Assembly (NCBI RefSeq): GCF_038594945.1
Contig: NZ_JBCFYD010000002.1
Span: 1,426,001 to 1,490,000 of the forward strand
From: Fodinibius sp. Rm-B-1B1-1
GTDB lineage: Bacteria > Bacteroidota > Rhodothermia > Balneolales > Balneolaceae
Direction: 5' to 3'
Length of the DNA: 64,000 bases
Shown: one piece after another, positions 42,590-51,442 of the stretch
Numbering within the stretch: the first letter of the stretch is position 1
Layout: each line of letters starts with the position of its first letter
The notes under the pieces: model-generated
Databases searched by the model: none
What the model was told of the DNA's origin: nothing
Seen by the model: only the letters and a program-made list of their open reading frames with translations
Made by a program: the position numbers and the translations under genes

Positions 42590-44470
42590 ATGAGCATGAA
42601 AAAGTTTATCATCCCCAATATTGCAACTCTGATTGTACTATCGTCATTCTGGTTTGCCGGAGTCGAATCTGTTATTCCCGGTGACGATACCCTACAAAAA
42701 AACATCAAAAAATACGTCCAAACGCAGCGGCGTATCATCGACAATTATGTTGATGAAGTAGATGTGACAGATTTATACCAGAATAGCGTTAAGGGATTAG
42801 TGAAAAATCTATCTGACAGTACGGCTAACCTTGAGGATACTCCGGCCGACACTACGTTTGGAGATTTGAAAATCGATAATCTTGGTGAGTCGGTCGATAA
42901 ATTTGAGCAGGCCTACCTGTTTATTACGAATAACTATCCAGATGAGGATATGACCGCGCGTACCGAAGATGCGCTTGAATCGATGTTTCGTGGGTTAGAC
43001 CCTCATTCGGTTTATATTGAGCCATCACTCAGTGATAATATTGACGATGAGTTTTCGGGCAAATTTCAAGGTATTGGTGTACAATTTAATGTAATTCAAG
43101 ATACCATTACGGTTATTACAGCTATCGCCGGGGGACCCAGTGATGCACTCGGTATCCGATCGGGCGACCGTATCATTAAAATTGATGGCGAAAGCGCTAT
43201 TGGGTTTACTAATGAAGACGTCCGTAATAACTTGCGTGGTCCCAAAGGATCTGAGGTTGATGTAACGATCAAACGACCCAATGTTCAAGATCCCATTAAC
43301 TTTACTATTATACGGGACGATATCCCCCTCTACTCTCTCGGAGCTTCGTACATGATGGATGATAGCACAACGGGCTACATTAAGCTCGACAAGTTTATAC
43401 AGACGACTCACGAAGAGTTTATGGATGCGATGAAAGAGCTCCAGGATAAAGGCATGGAGCGACTTATCTTGGATCTTCGTGGCAATCCTGGTGGATACTT
43501 AAGTCAAGCCGTGGCCATTGCCGAGGAGTTCTTCCCACGAGGCACAAAAATTGTCTCCACCAAAAGTCGGCACACCCGATTCACCTCTGCATACTTTTCA
43601 CGACGTGACGGCATCTTCAAAGAAAAACCGCTTATGATTCTTGTTGATGAAGGATCAGCATCAGCCAGTGAGATTGTCAGCGGTGCCGTTCAAGATCATG
43701 ATCGAGGATGGATTGTTGGTCGACGAACATTCGGCAAAGGTCTTGTACAACAACAGTACGAACTGGTCGATTCCAGTAAAATTCGGGTCACAATTTCAAA
43801 ATACTATACCCCATCAGGTCGGTTAATTCAAAAACCGTATAATAAAGATGGTGGTGAAAGCTACGCTTACGAAATTTATCAGCGTGGTGTTGACGCCAAA
43901 GGCGATGTTATGGAATTTGTTTCTAATATTCCGGATTCTCTTAAATACACCACCGACGCCGGACGTTCTGTTTATGGTGGAGGCGGAATTGTGCCCGATC
44001 ATATTGTTCAACCTGACACTGCCCAATCTAAGATTGTAGCTAATTTTATGATCCGCAATCGGGTAGGGTTCGAATTTGTTCGAGATTACCTTGATGAGAA
44101 CGGCAACCAGTTTAGAGAAAAATGGGAAAATAACTTTGACCAGTTTAATGAAGAGTTTGAATGGACTAAAGAACAGATGGGCGAAGTTTTTGCTCGACTG
44201 AAAGAAAAGAATATGGTCGTCACTGACACTCTTTCAGAACCTGATTTTAAATCTGATACGCTTTTTGTTCCCGAAGGTCATTTCGAAGAAATTGAATGGA
44301 TGCCGAGAGGGCTTATGAAAGCAGAACTTGCACGTCAAGTTTGGGGACTCAAGAAATATTATCCCGTTCGAAATAAACTTGATGAAACCATTGATGCTGC
44401 TATGAATATGTGGGATGAAGTTGCCAAATTAGAAGAATATGCAGCAACACATAAACCTTCTCAAGGGTAA
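42590..44470 (+). CDS. C-terminal processing protease (S41, CtpA/Prc-like)
   Basis: Periplasmic serine protease that trims or degrades proteins from their C-terminus. An N-terminal signal anchor (about residues 5-22) is followed by a PDZ domain (GVQFNVIQDTITVITAIAGG, then GIRSGDRIIKIDG) and the S41 core. The catalytic Ser358 is in DEGSASASEIVSGAV and Lys383 is in RTFGKGLVQ; their 25-residue spacing is typical. The C-terminal about 110 residues after DHIVQPD are helical and charged. At 626 residues it is longer than bacterial CtpA/B but near other Bacteroidota members. The first ATG is used; a second is two codons down. A clear terminator follows. Confidence 0.94.
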   Translation: MSMKKFIIPNIATLIVLSSFWFAGVESVIPGDDTLQKNIKKYVQTQRRIIDNYVDEVDVTDLYQNSVKGLVKNLSDSTANLEDTPADTTFGDLKIDNLGESVDKFEQAYLFITNNYPDEDMTARTEDALESMFRGLDPHSVYIEPSLSDNIDDEFSGKFQGIGVQFNVIQDTITVITAIAGGPSDALGIRSGDRIIKIDGESAIGFTNEDVRNNLRGPKGSEVDVTIKRPNVQDPINFTIIRDDIPLYSLGASYMMDDSTTGYIKLDKFIQTTHEEFMDAMKELQDKGMERLILDLRGNPGGYLSQAVAIAEEFFPRGTKIVSTKSRHTRFTSAYFSRRDGIFKEKPLMILVDEGSASASEIVSGAVQDHDRGWIVGRRTFGKGLVQQQYELVDSSKIRVTISKYYTPSGRLIQKPYNKDGGESYAYEIYQRGVDAKGDVMEFVSNIPDSLKYTTDAGRSVYGGGGIVPDHIVQPDTAQSKIVANFMIRNRVGFEFVRDYLDENGNQFREKWENNFDQFNEEFEWTKEQMGEVFARLKEKNMVVTDTLSEPDFKSDTLFVPEGHFEEIEWMPRGLMKAELARQVWGLKKYYPVRNKLDETIDAAMNMWDEVAKLEEYAATHKPSQG

Positions 44471-44498
44471 CAACTGAACATTATTTGTTAGATGTTTA

Positions 44499-44534
44499 AA
44501 GCCTGACTGTTTATACAGTCGGGCTTTTTTATTT
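44499..44534 (+). terminator. Terminator after the S41 protease
   Basis: AAGCCTGACTG (44499-44509) and CAGTCGGGCTT (44516-44526) pair with one wobble around TTTATA, then a T6 run. It lies just before the stop of the convergent rsmE. Confidence 0.85.
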
Positions 44535-44537
44535 AAA

Positions 44538-45245
44538 TCAGAATTGCGTCAAAAACTGGCTCAAAAATGCGACTGCAGCAGTTTCTGCTCGCAGCCTGTT
44601 GCTACCCAAAGACACCAAGCTTGCTCCCCTATTAACTACATCGTCAATCTCTTCTGATGAAAAGCCACCTTCAGGTCCCACCAAAAGTAAATTTTGGTGG
44701 GAAGATCTTACACTTTCAAAATCTATTTTACCCCCTGAAGCCTCTACTTTTTCATGGGCAACTAACAAGTTATCAGCTTGGATGGTATCCAGCATTTCAT
44801 CAAGAGAGTAAAACAGATCAATCTCACATAGATATGACTGCAAACTCTGTTTCATCGCCGAAATTGCAATAGATTCCAACCGGTCCATTCGAACATTTTC
44901 TTTAATCGTTCGTTCACTTCGAAACAAGCAAATCCGGGCAGCCCCAAGTTCTATCGCTTTCTCAATGGCAAACTCCAGACGATCCCTTTTTTTGATAATT
45001 CCCATTCCTAACATTAACTGCGGCGACTTCCGGCGAATATGTTCCCGTTCCGTAATTTCAACCTGCACAGATTGCTTGGTTATGCGACCGATGGTACCCT
45101 CATAACGTCCACCCTGTCCATCAACAATGGTCAAAGAATCGCCCTCACGAGCCCTCATCACTTTCGAGGCATGGATAGCTTCCTGATCCAAAAGCTCGGC
45201 AAAACCGTTATTAATCTGTGATGGTGGAGCGTAGTAAATATTCAT
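44538..45245 (-). CDS. rsmE: 16S rRNA m3U1498 methyltransferase
   Basis: SPOUT-class enzyme that methylates N3 of U1498 in 16S rRNA. The N-terminal PUA-like part (residues 1-70) has AIHASKVMRAREGDSLTIVDG; the SAM knot includes LLLVGPEGGFSSEEID and LGSNRLRAETAAVAFLSQ, the diagnostic RsmE blocks. At 235 residues the length is normal. Its ATG overlaps the TAA of the Bfd-like gene (TAATG-type junction), and it is the last gene of the dCTP deaminase-bfd-rsmE unit. Confidence 0.95.
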   Translation of the reverse strand: MNIYYAPPSQINNGFAELLDQEAIHASKVMRAREGDSLTIVDGQGGRYEGTIGRITKQSVQVEITEREHIRRKSPQLMLGMGIIKKRDRLEFAIEKAIELGAARICLFRSERTIKENVRMDRLESIAISAMKQSLQSYLCEIDLFYSLDEMLDTIQADNLLVAHEKVEASGGKIDFESVRSSHQNLLLVGPEGGFSSEEIDDVVNRGASLVSLGSNRLRAETAAVAFLSQFLTQF

Positions 45246-45466
45246 TACTTATTACTTTTGCGAAAAGGTTCGCCTGGTAAAAACTCCGTCTGTCCAGTCT
45301 GTAACACAACCTCAACATACGGTTCACATAATCCACAACTGTTGCTGCAAAAATTATCGTCTTGAAGTTCGGTTACTGACGAAAGCTCGTGCTGCTCGGC
45401 ATACTTTCTAACCTCAACAAACGACTTATTGTGGCAAATACACTTCGTTACCTTATTTTGAGCCAT
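45245..45466 (-). CDS. Bfd-like [2Fe-2S] protein
   Basis: A 73-residue protein with the BFD-like cluster pattern C-x-C-x32-C-x2-C: Cys9, Cys11, Cys44 and Cys47, and an extra Cys40. The first pair is in KCICHNKSF, the second in NSCGLCEPYVE. Bfd ferredoxins release iron from bacterioferritin, and the same module serves as an electron-transfer domain in other proteins. No bacterioferritin is near. It sits 17 bases after the dCTP deaminase-like gene and overlaps rsmE, so its setting is nucleotide and RNA metabolism, which does not explain it. The metal-binding reading is good; the role is unknown. Confidence 0.75.
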   Translation of the reverse strand: MAQNKVTKCICHNKSFVEVRKYAEQHELSSVTELQDDNFCSNSCGLCEPYVEVVLQTGQTEFLPGEPFRKSNK

Positions 45467-45482
45467 AACATTGGCTACCTCT

Positions 45483-46691
45483 CTACTGCTTAAAATGCTT
45501 ACCTAAACGGAGTTCCTGTCCCTGATAGTTACTTTTAATATCTTCTCCATATACAAACTCTGGCACTTCAGTATTAGGCTCAAACTTCATACTACAGAAT
45601 GTTTGCCCATCTTCAATCAAGAACGGCACATCATGCGAGCGAACTTCGAGCACAGCACGGGCTCCTTTATCCTGGACCCGTCCACCAAAGCCGCTGTCAA
45701 AAAATCCGGCATAATGAGTACGCAGTTCTCCTGATCCTGTGTCATAGGCAATCATTTCCGCTGCCAAATACTCTGGAATACGACACCGCTCCTTGGAAGC
45801 AAAAATATAGAAGGCCTCCGGCTCTAAAATCAGGTGATCATCGGGCTGATGATAAATCGGTTCCCAAAATTCAGAAACTTCGTAATGATTAATATTATCC
45901 AGATCAATATAATCGCGATGTTTCTTCGCCTTGTATCCTACAATCTTTCCCTCTGAGGCATGCAGATTCACACTCAAAAACAGTCCATTATTTACTTTTA
46001 TATCATCCACATCAACCGGATCACCACCTTCGGTAAAAAGCATAGGATCAGAACTGTGAGTACGCAAAATTTCCTGATCGCTGAGTACCGTATATCCATG
46101 CCGAAGCCGTAACTGGTTTAGCCGATGGCCTGTTTTCACTTTAATAGGAAATGATTTGGGTACAACCTCTAAATACAATCCCCCCTTGTAGCCCGATCGT
46201 ATTTCTTCGAATCGATGCGAATGATCCGTGATCACACGTGTAAATACATCCAGCCGCCCCGTAGTACTTTTGGGATTCGCCTTGGCTGACAGATGTTCCC
46301 CAGACACAATTTGATAATCAATACCGTTCTCACTGCCATTGAATAGCGTTTTTTGTGGCGAAATGTGCGACGGCAGATGCAATTCTTCGAGCAATGGAAT
46401 AATGTACACACAGTTGGGTTCCAGTATAGCCCCGTCAGTTATTGAAAACTCATATTGACTTAGCTTATCCAACTTTTGGCTCACCGATTCATCCTCGGGC
46501 AGAAAACTGCATCGCACCCGGTAAGCTTTTTCTCCCAATCGTAAATCAATAGAATTCGGTTGAAACTGATCATCCTCCAACGGATAGCCCTCCGCATGAG
46601 AGATAATACCTGCATCAGCCAACACACGTAATTTTTGGACAGGTAAAATACCTTTCGTGCGCAGGTGTACTTTTTGAATTTCGCTGCTCAT
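45483..46691 (-). CDS. 2'-deoxycytidine 5'-triphosphate deaminase, double-domain type
   Basis: A 402-residue protein of the DCD_N-type family seen in alphaproteobacteria and some FCB bacteria, about twice the size of E. coli Dcd (193). It seems to be two tandem dUTPase/Dcd-like folds: the first has DDQFQPNSIDLRLGEKAYRV near residue 40 and RLDVFTRVITDH; the second contains HLILEPEAFYIFASKERCRI, IAYDTGSGELRTHYAGFFD and GGRVQDKGARAVLEVRSHD. The expected reaction is dCTP to dUTP plus ammonia, feeding dut. Which half is catalytic I cannot tell. The ATG at 46689-46691 is the natural start. First gene in a unit with the Bfd-like protein and rsmE. Confidence 0.87.
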   Translation of the reverse strand: MSSEIQKVHLRTKGILPVQKLRVLADAGIISHAEGYPLEDDQFQPNSIDLRLGEKAYRVRCSFLPEDESVSQKLDKLSQYEFSITDGAILEPNCVYIIPLLEELHLPSHISPQKTLFNGSENGIDYQIVSGEHLSAKANPKSTTGRLDVFTRVITDHSHRFEEIRSGYKGGLYLEVVPKSFPIKVKTGHRLNQLRLRHGYTVLSDQEILRTHSSDPMLFTEGGDPVDVDDIKVNNGLFLSVNLHASEGKIVGYKAKKHRDYIDLDNINHYEVSEFWEPIYHQPDDHLILEPEAFYIFASKERCRIPEYLAAEMIAYDTGSGELRTHYAGFFDSGFGGRVQDKGARAVLEVRSHDVPFLIEDGQTFCSMKFEPNTEVPEFVYGEDIKSNYQGQELRLGKHFKQ

Positions 46692-46835
46692 CAGAAATTA
46701 TTTTAAATTAAACGTTAATACATATAAAGTGAGGTTGTACAAAGGCCTCGTAATATAGGAATTCAGTTATCGGAATTCAGAGTCATTCGCGCTAAAATTC
46801 AGATCTACGAATCACATATCCAAATTATTTAACTA

Positions 46836-47456
46836 ATGAATATTCTCTTTTGGAGCGGCGGTAAAGATGCCTACCTGGCCCTGCATTATTTTCGAGAATC
46901 TCATCCTAAAGCAGACCTCATGCTGCTTACTACTTTTAACGAAACCGATGATACGGTTCCACATCAAAATATTCCAATCGCTGACATAAAAGAACAAGCT
47001 AACCATTTACATCTGGAACTACTTACTGTTGGATTACCTGCAGAGTGCCCAAACGATATTTACCTGCACAGAATAAAAAAAGCACTTAACACCGTAGATA
47101 CCTCTATTGAAAACCTTATTTTTGGAGATTGGTGTTTGCAAGATATTCGAGACTGGCGCGAAGAAGTTTTTGGAAATATGGGATTTTCGTGCCTCTTCCC
47201 TATTTGGGAGAAAAATCTTCAAAACCTCCTTCCTATTCTTTTCTTACAACCGATTACTATTGAAATAAGTGCCGTCAATCAAGAGTATACCTCATTGCTT
47301 AAAGTTGGTGAAACTTTCAATCAACAATTAGTTTCCCAATTGCAACGCCTAAATGAGATCGATCCCATGGGTGAACAAGGAGAATTCCATACAAAAGTCC
47401 TATTTCATGAGCCGGAAAAGCCCCAAGATCAGCCAATTATATCTCCAAGCAAATAA
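46836..47456 (+). CDS. Dph6/MJ0570-like PP-loop ATPase
   Basis: A 206-residue adenine-nucleotide alpha-hydrolase. The PP-loop SGGKDAYLAL (residues 7-16) binds ATP. DPMGEQGEFHTKV near residue 176 matches the DPCGENGEFHT block of diphthine-ammonia ligase (Dph6). Bacteria lack diphthamide, so this is a family label and not a function; the bacterial members probably amidate or adenylate another substrate. FGDWCLQDIRDWREEVFGNMGF in the middle matches the family block with Trp and Asp. No neighbour helps: rpm-like and cyclophilin genes follow, and the deaminase operon is divergent. The ATG at 46836 puts the PP-loop at the very start, as usual. Confidence 0.85.
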   Translation: MNILFWSGGKDAYLALHYFRESHPKADLMLLTTFNETDDTVPHQNIPIADIKEQANHLHLELLTVGLPAECPNDIYLHRIKKALNTVDTSIENLIFGDWCLQDIRDWREEVFGNMGFSCLFPIWEKNLQNLLPILFLQPITIEISAVNQEYTSLLKVGETFNQQLVSQLQRLNEIDPMGEQGEFHTKVLFHEPEKPQDQPIISPSK

Positions 47457-47460
47457 TTAA

Positions 47461-49533
47461 TCAACGCCAGGATACTGAAAGCACCTTATCCCCGACTGTG
47501 ATTCTATCCACGATCTTCATCCCATCAATGACCTGACCAAAACGAGTGTAATTGCCATTCAAATGCGGCATCCACTGGTGCATCACAAAATACTGACTAC
47601 CCTCAGTATCGGATCCGGCACTGGCAATACCCACCGCCCCCCGCACAAATTCTTTGTCTGAGGCTTCTGTCGGTATCACAAAATCTGGACCTCCAAAGCC
47701 ATCCTGTCGCTCAATGTCCCCACCCTGAATAACAAAATTGGGCACGACTCGATGAAATGGGACATCTTCGTACGCACCGGATCTGCTTAAACTATCCAAC
47801 ATCGCTACCGTTGCCGGTGCCGAAAGGGTATTTAACTCGATGTCGATACGTCCCTTCTCGGTAACCAATCGCATCGTTGGTTCCATCCCAAGTTCCCAAA
47901 GCCGTTCCCAGTCAATCGAACGAAATTCAGCCTGTGACTCTTCAGGTACCGTAACATCATCCCAGCCGGCACTTGCTAACGATTGACTAAGCGGCACATA
48001 GTTTAATGACGCTAATGAATCAATTACAGGTTTGGCCTGCTTTTCAAACTGCTGCTTGTAAAGCGAACCGAATGCCTGGTAAACCTCAATATCTTCGGGA
48101 AGTGAAAATGCAGATAACGAGCTATTAATCTGATTGAAATCATCCGAACTAAACAAATTCTCATCTTCCAATAAAGGGGCAGCCATATAATGTACGCCTC
48201 GATCTCCAAGTGCTAAGGCCTCAAAAACGATATTTCGAATTGAATCAACCTGATTTTGGGTCCATTCCAAGCCCGACGAAGCATCCGATAAACCTTGCAA
48301 TGCATACATTGCCGAACGTGTATCATCTCCAGCAACTAATTGATCTATGCGATCCAAATAGTTATCTGGCGATTCCACTTTTTCATAGACCGCTAACACC
48401 TGAGGCCACAGATATGGATTCTCTTCTCCAATAGCCTGCAACCTTTCCTTATATTCATTAACAATGTCGACATCCACCGACTGTACATCCTGCACTGCCT
48501 GAAGCCAAACTTCATGAGCTACATTGTCATCGGTAAGTATTTCATCCCTAACGTAACTATACAAATCACCATCCTCTTTCAGGCGCCCTTGCAAACTCTG
48601 TAGCGTCCGACTTTGCACATGTGGGTTTTCATTGGTCAACAGTATTTTGGCGGCTAACAAATTGTTATCGTTGAAGGATATCTTTCCAATTGAAGTAGCA
48701 AGCTCATACGCCAACTGAACTTCGCTATCCAGCATTTGCTCCCCGTTATAAAAAATGGTCATTTCATACGTTGTGCGGGCTGGTAATATCTTATTAACAA
48801 ACTGATCCACATCGCGACTCATACCCGTCCCCATCAATTGCCATCGCTTATATAATGTGTCTTGAGCCGTATTAGAAAGCCTCGCTTCATCTCCCCGATA
48901 CCATCCATACAAAAAAGCCTTTGTAGCATCATAATTTTCGGTATCAAAAGCATGTTGTATAACACGAATTTGTCGGTTTTCTCCCCCCGCTGCATAAGCC
49001 TCAATTAATCGCCCTACCGCCAGCGCATAATGATATTCAGTTTTGGCATCGACATCGTCATACCGATCGAGTAAAAAGGTGAGCGTTTGTTGATTGCCTT
49101 GCTGACCAAATACACGGGCGATCCCTGCTCTTTGTTTTGGATGTTCCTCCCAATCCTGTTCGAGTATTTGAAAATGTTCATCTTTTAATGCGTGCTGACT
49201 TATCCCAAACCATGCCACACCAGTGTTTTGCTCTTTGGCTAAAGCGATATACTCAGATAAAGAATCATCTTCTACCGGTGTATTTGCTAATGCTCGCCAC
49301 GCCTGGGCCCGAACCCCATCATGTTTATGAGATAAAAATGGCTTGAGCTGTTCAGCATCCCTTTTTTGAATAACTGTATATAAATCCGGATATGAAGCTT
49401 TAAGCAGTGAATCAGTTACAGGCGTATCGCTTTGAAAGGAACCTGAACTACTCGATGAAAAATACAGTAAAAGGAAAACACCGACTATTATTATCAGAAT
49501 AGTAAACCATGCTCGAAGTCGGATATATTTCAT
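47461..49533 (-). CDS. HEAT-repeat protein with C-terminal cyclophilin-type peptidyl-prolyl isomerase
   Basis: A 690-residue exported protein. The N-terminal helix (residues 10-28, FTILIIIVGVFLLLYF) anchors it, with the rest in the periplasm. Residues about 45-540 are helical repeats of HEAT type (KPFLSHKHDGVRAQAWRALA shows one unit). Residues about 555-688 are a cyclophilin domain: VPFHRVVPNFVIQGGD, GAVGIASAGSDTEGSQYFV and NGNYTRFGQVIDGMKIVDRI carry the active-site Arg/Phe/Gln residues. It should catalyse prolyl cis-trans isomerisation while the HEAT array binds partners or clients. It is convergent with the PP-loop gene (4 bases between the stops). The fusion is seen in Bacteroidota and Rhodothermota. 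Confidence 0.9.
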   Translation of the reverse strand: MKYIRLRAWFTILIIIVGVFLLLYFSSSSSGSFQSDTPVTDSLLKASYPDLYTVIQKRDAEQLKPFLSHKHDGVRAQAWRALANTPVEDDSLSEYIALAKEQNTGVAWFGISQHALKDEHFQILEQDWEEHPKQRAGIARVFGQQGNQQTLTFLLDRYDDVDAKTEYHYALAVGRLIEAYAAGGENRQIRVIQHAFDTENYDATKAFLYGWYRGDEARLSNTAQDTLYKRWQLMGTGMSRDVDQFVNKILPARTTYEMTIFYNGEQMLDSEVQLAYELATSIGKISFNDNNLLAAKILLTNENPHVQSRTLQSLQGRLKEDGDLYSYVRDEILTDDNVAHEVWLQAVQDVQSVDVDIVNEYKERLQAIGEENPYLWPQVLAVYEKVESPDNYLDRIDQLVAGDDTRSAMYALQGLSDASSGLEWTQNQVDSIRNIVFEALALGDRGVHYMAAPLLEDENLFSSDDFNQINSSLSAFSLPEDIEVYQAFGSLYKQQFEKQAKPVIDSLASLNYVPLSQSLASAGWDDVTVPEESQAEFRSIDWERLWELGMEPTMRLVTEKGRIDIELNTLSAPATVAMLDSLSRSGAYEDVPFHRVVPNFVIQGGDIERQDGFGGPDFVIPTEASDKEFVRGAVGIASAGSDTEGSQYFVMHQWMPHLNGNYTRFGQVIDGMKIVDRITVGDKVLSVSWR

Positions 49534-49557
49534 CGGAGGAAATGGGGTTATAAAAGA

Positions 49558-49764
49558 TTATACAGAAGGGTTATGATCTTTTGCTTCTTCCACGCGAGAG
49601 GGATCTTTTTTATCACGAACCGTTTTCAGCCGCCCATTACCATCTTTCCGAGCTTCGTGCAGCTGAGAGTCTTTAATCCATGCTCGTCCGCCGTCATGCT
49701 GAAAGCGCTTACTGTTTTTAAACATGAATGCTTGCTCGTGCAAATCAGGTAATTTCTTATCCAT
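49558..49764 (-). CDS. Small charged protein, unknown function
   Basis: A 68-residue soluble protein rich in Lys, Asp and His, without cysteines or a signal peptide. FMFKNSKRFQHDGGRAWIKD, then NGRLKTVRDKKDPSRVEEAK, suggests a conserved small protein with many exposed charges, but I know no function. Its ATG lies at 49762-49764. It is 24 bases before the cyclophilin gene on the same strand and may lead that transcript. The next gene upstream is the divergent rplU. Confidence 0.6.
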   Translation of the reverse strand: MDKKLPDLHEQAFMFKNSKRFQHDGGRAWIKDSQLHEARKDGNGRLKTVRDKKDPSRVEEAKDHNPSV

Positions 49765-49841
49765 AACAATAGGTTTCTTTTGGGATGTAATTCATTGCCC
49801 ATTATACAATTTTAACAACTATAATTCATAAGATTTTTAGC

Positions 49842-49872
49842 TTTGCTTTCAGCAATGAAAAGCTTATATTTG
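49842..49872 (+). promoter_or_regulatory. Bacteroidetes-consensus promoter of rplU-rpmA
   Basis: TTTG (49842-49845), 19 bases, then TATATTTG (49865-49872): an exact match to the -33 TTTG / -7 TAnnTTTG pattern for the primary sigma factor of Bacteroidetes. Transcription would start about 40 bases before the rplU ATG. Confidence 0.6.
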
Positions 49873-49918
49873 GCATTCTGTAGCCAAAAGAATTTACAAC
49901 AATAAATTAAAGAATTAG

Positions 49919-50434
49919 ATGTACGCAGTAGTAAAAATTGGTGGACATCAATATCGCGTATCAGAAGGCGATGTCCTTTTTGTTGACAAGCAAAGTGACG
50001 AAGTAGATCAAACGCTCACTTTCGACGAAGTATTACTTACAAATGATGACGGCAATGTAACGGTAGGTCAACCTGTTGTAGAGGGTGCTGCTGTTGAAGC
50101 TACATTGTTGGACAATGTAAAATCCGACAAAGTCATGGTATTCAAGAAAAAGCGTCGCAAGGGATATCGCGTTAAACGCGGCCACCGTCAACCGATGTCA
50201 CAGATCGAAATTAACAGCATTTCTACTTCCGGAGGCGGGAGCAAGAAAAAAGCTAAAAAATCAGACGATACTGAGGCTTCTGAAAGCCAAGGAACAGTAT
50301 CTACTGATATGACGGCCAAAGAGGCTATCAGTCATATCCGTAATACGGATCTCGATGACCTCAAAGGTTTTGTTCCCGAAGATGAAGAGCGGGTTACCGT
50401 TTTGGATGCTTGGAACAGTAAGCAAGAAGGATAA
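49919..50434 (+). CDS. rplU: Ribosomal protein bL21 with C-terminal extension
   Basis: Large-subunit protein that binds 23S rRNA. Residues 1-102 are a standard L21 (KIGGHQYRVSEGDVLFVDK; FKKKRRKGYRVKRGHRQ; the final I-x-I-N strand). A further 69 residues follow that most bacteria lack: a Ser/Gly/Lys linker, then a helical acidic segment (MTAKEAISHIRNTDLDDLKG and on) that resembles a small helix-hairpin module. Such tails are known in Bacteroidota L21. Promoter, rplU and rpmA are in the usual order, with 20 bases between the two genes and a terminator after rpmA. Confidence 0.97.
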   Translation: MYAVVKIGGHQYRVSEGDVLFVDKQSDEVDQTLTFDEVLLTNDDGNVTVGQPVVEGAAVEATLLDNVKSDKVMVFKKKRRKGYRVKRGHRQPMSQIEINSISTSGGGSKKKAKKSDDTEASESQGTVSTDMTAKEAISHIRNTDLDDLKGFVPEDEERVTVLDAWNSKQEG

Positions 50435-50454
50435 TTCAGAAATTTTAGACAGTT

Positions 50455-50712
50455 ATGGCGCATAAGAAAGGACAAGGATCTACAAAGAACGGTCGCGATT
50501 CGATATCGAAGCGACTTGGAGTTAAGAAATATGGCGGAGAAGTTGTCAAAGCTGGTCACATTATTGTACGTCAGCGTGGCACTAAGTTCCACCCCGGCGA
50601 AAATGTAGGCCGCGGCGGCGACGATACGCTCTTTGCCAAAGCAGCAGGACAGGTTACATTCCGCGTTCGCTCCGGTGGACGTAAATACGTGAGTGTTGAG
50701 CCTGTTTCCTAA
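50455..50712 (+). CDS. rpmA: Ribosomal protein bL27
   Basis: Large-subunit protein whose N-terminus reaches the peptidyl-transferase centre. [20 protein letters not shown] is the full-length, non-cleaved form (no Firmicutes-type pre-peptide), followed by [20 protein letters not shown] and [17 protein letters not shown]. 85 residues, standard. It follows rplU by 20 bases and a terminator begins 24 bases after the stop. Confidence 0.98.
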   Translation: MAHKKGQGSTKNGRDSISKRLGVKKYGGEVVKAGHIIVRQRGTKFHPGENVGRGGDDTLFAKAAGQVTFRVRSGGRKYVSVEPVS

Positions 50713-50735
50713 TTATAAGTTTTAGGATTTTTTTG

Positions 50736-50769
50736 AGCCTTGGTTTCTCACGAGACCAAGGCTTTTTTT
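50736..50769 (+). terminator. Terminator after rpmA
   Basis: AGCCTTGGT (50736-50744) and ACCAAGGCT (50755-50763) are perfect 9-bp arms, followed by a T7 run. Confidence 0.88.
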
Positions 50770-50782
50770 ATATTCTACCGCT

Positions 50783-51439
50783 ATGAAAAAAACACATATC
50801 CCCGGTCTTCCCCATTTGCAATTTCGTAACATCTTTTGCATTGGTCGAAACTACGTTGAACATGCCCATGAACTTAACAATAAAGTTCCCGGTCAACCCC
50901 TTGTTTTTCTAAAACCGACCAGCAGCATCATCTTTGATGGTGATGAAATTCATATCCCGAAAGCAAGTAATAACGTTCACCACGAGGTGGAACTAACGGT
51001 AGCTATTGGGAAGGCAGGAAAAAACATCCTCAAAGATAACGCATTGGATTATGTGGATGGGTATGGCATAGGCATTGACGTAACGGCACGAGACATCCAA
51101 CAGCAAGCAAAAGAAAATGGACACCCTTGGTCGGTGGCTAAAGGATTTGATACGTTTGCACCGCTTAGCAGTTTTGTTTCTTCTGATAAGATCGCAAATC
51201 CACAGGACTTGGATTTGCGACTTACAGTGAATGATGAAGTTCGACAGTCAGATAACACCAAATTGATGATCTTTCCTGTAGCAGAACTCATTCATTATTT
51301 ATCTACTATCTTTACGTTGCAACCCGGTGATATGATTATGACAGGTACTCCAAAGGGCGTTTCTCCAATTCATAAAGAGGATAATATTAAGGCTTCTCTA
51401 AACAACGGACTTGCAACACTTTCGGTAACAGTAAGCTGA
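50783..51439 (+). CDS. Fumarylacetoacetate hydrolase family protein
   Basis: A 218-residue FAH-domain enzyme: metal-dependent cleavage or decarboxylation of beta-keto acids (acylpyruvase, oxaloacetate decarboxylase or a catechol-pathway hydrolase are all possible). The start CIGRNYVEHAHELNN is the family opening; HHEVELTVAIGKAGKN and then GYGIGIDVTARDIQQQAKENG hold the metal-binding Glu and Asp. PGDMIMTGTPKGVSPI near the end is diagnostic. The substrate cannot be resolved. It starts just after the rpmA terminator, and the M23 peptidase starts 3 bases after its stop, so the two are co-transcribed. Confidence 0.9.
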   Translation: MKKTHIPGLPHLQFRNIFCIGRNYVEHAHELNNKVPGQPLVFLKPTSSIIFDGDEIHIPKASNNVHHEVELTVAIGKAGKNILKDNALDYVDGYGIGIDVTARDIQQQAKENGHPWSVAKGFDTFAPLSSFVSSDKIANPQDLDLRLTVNDEVRQSDNTKLMIFPVAELIHYLSTIFTLQPGDMIMTGTPKGVSPIHKEDNIKASLNNGLATLSVTVS

Positions 51440-51442
51440 TCC

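Noticed and set aside
46759-46785. Repeated GGAATTCAG in the spacer before the PP-loop gene
   Set aside because: Only two short copies in AT-rich spacer; too little to call a repeat or a binding site.
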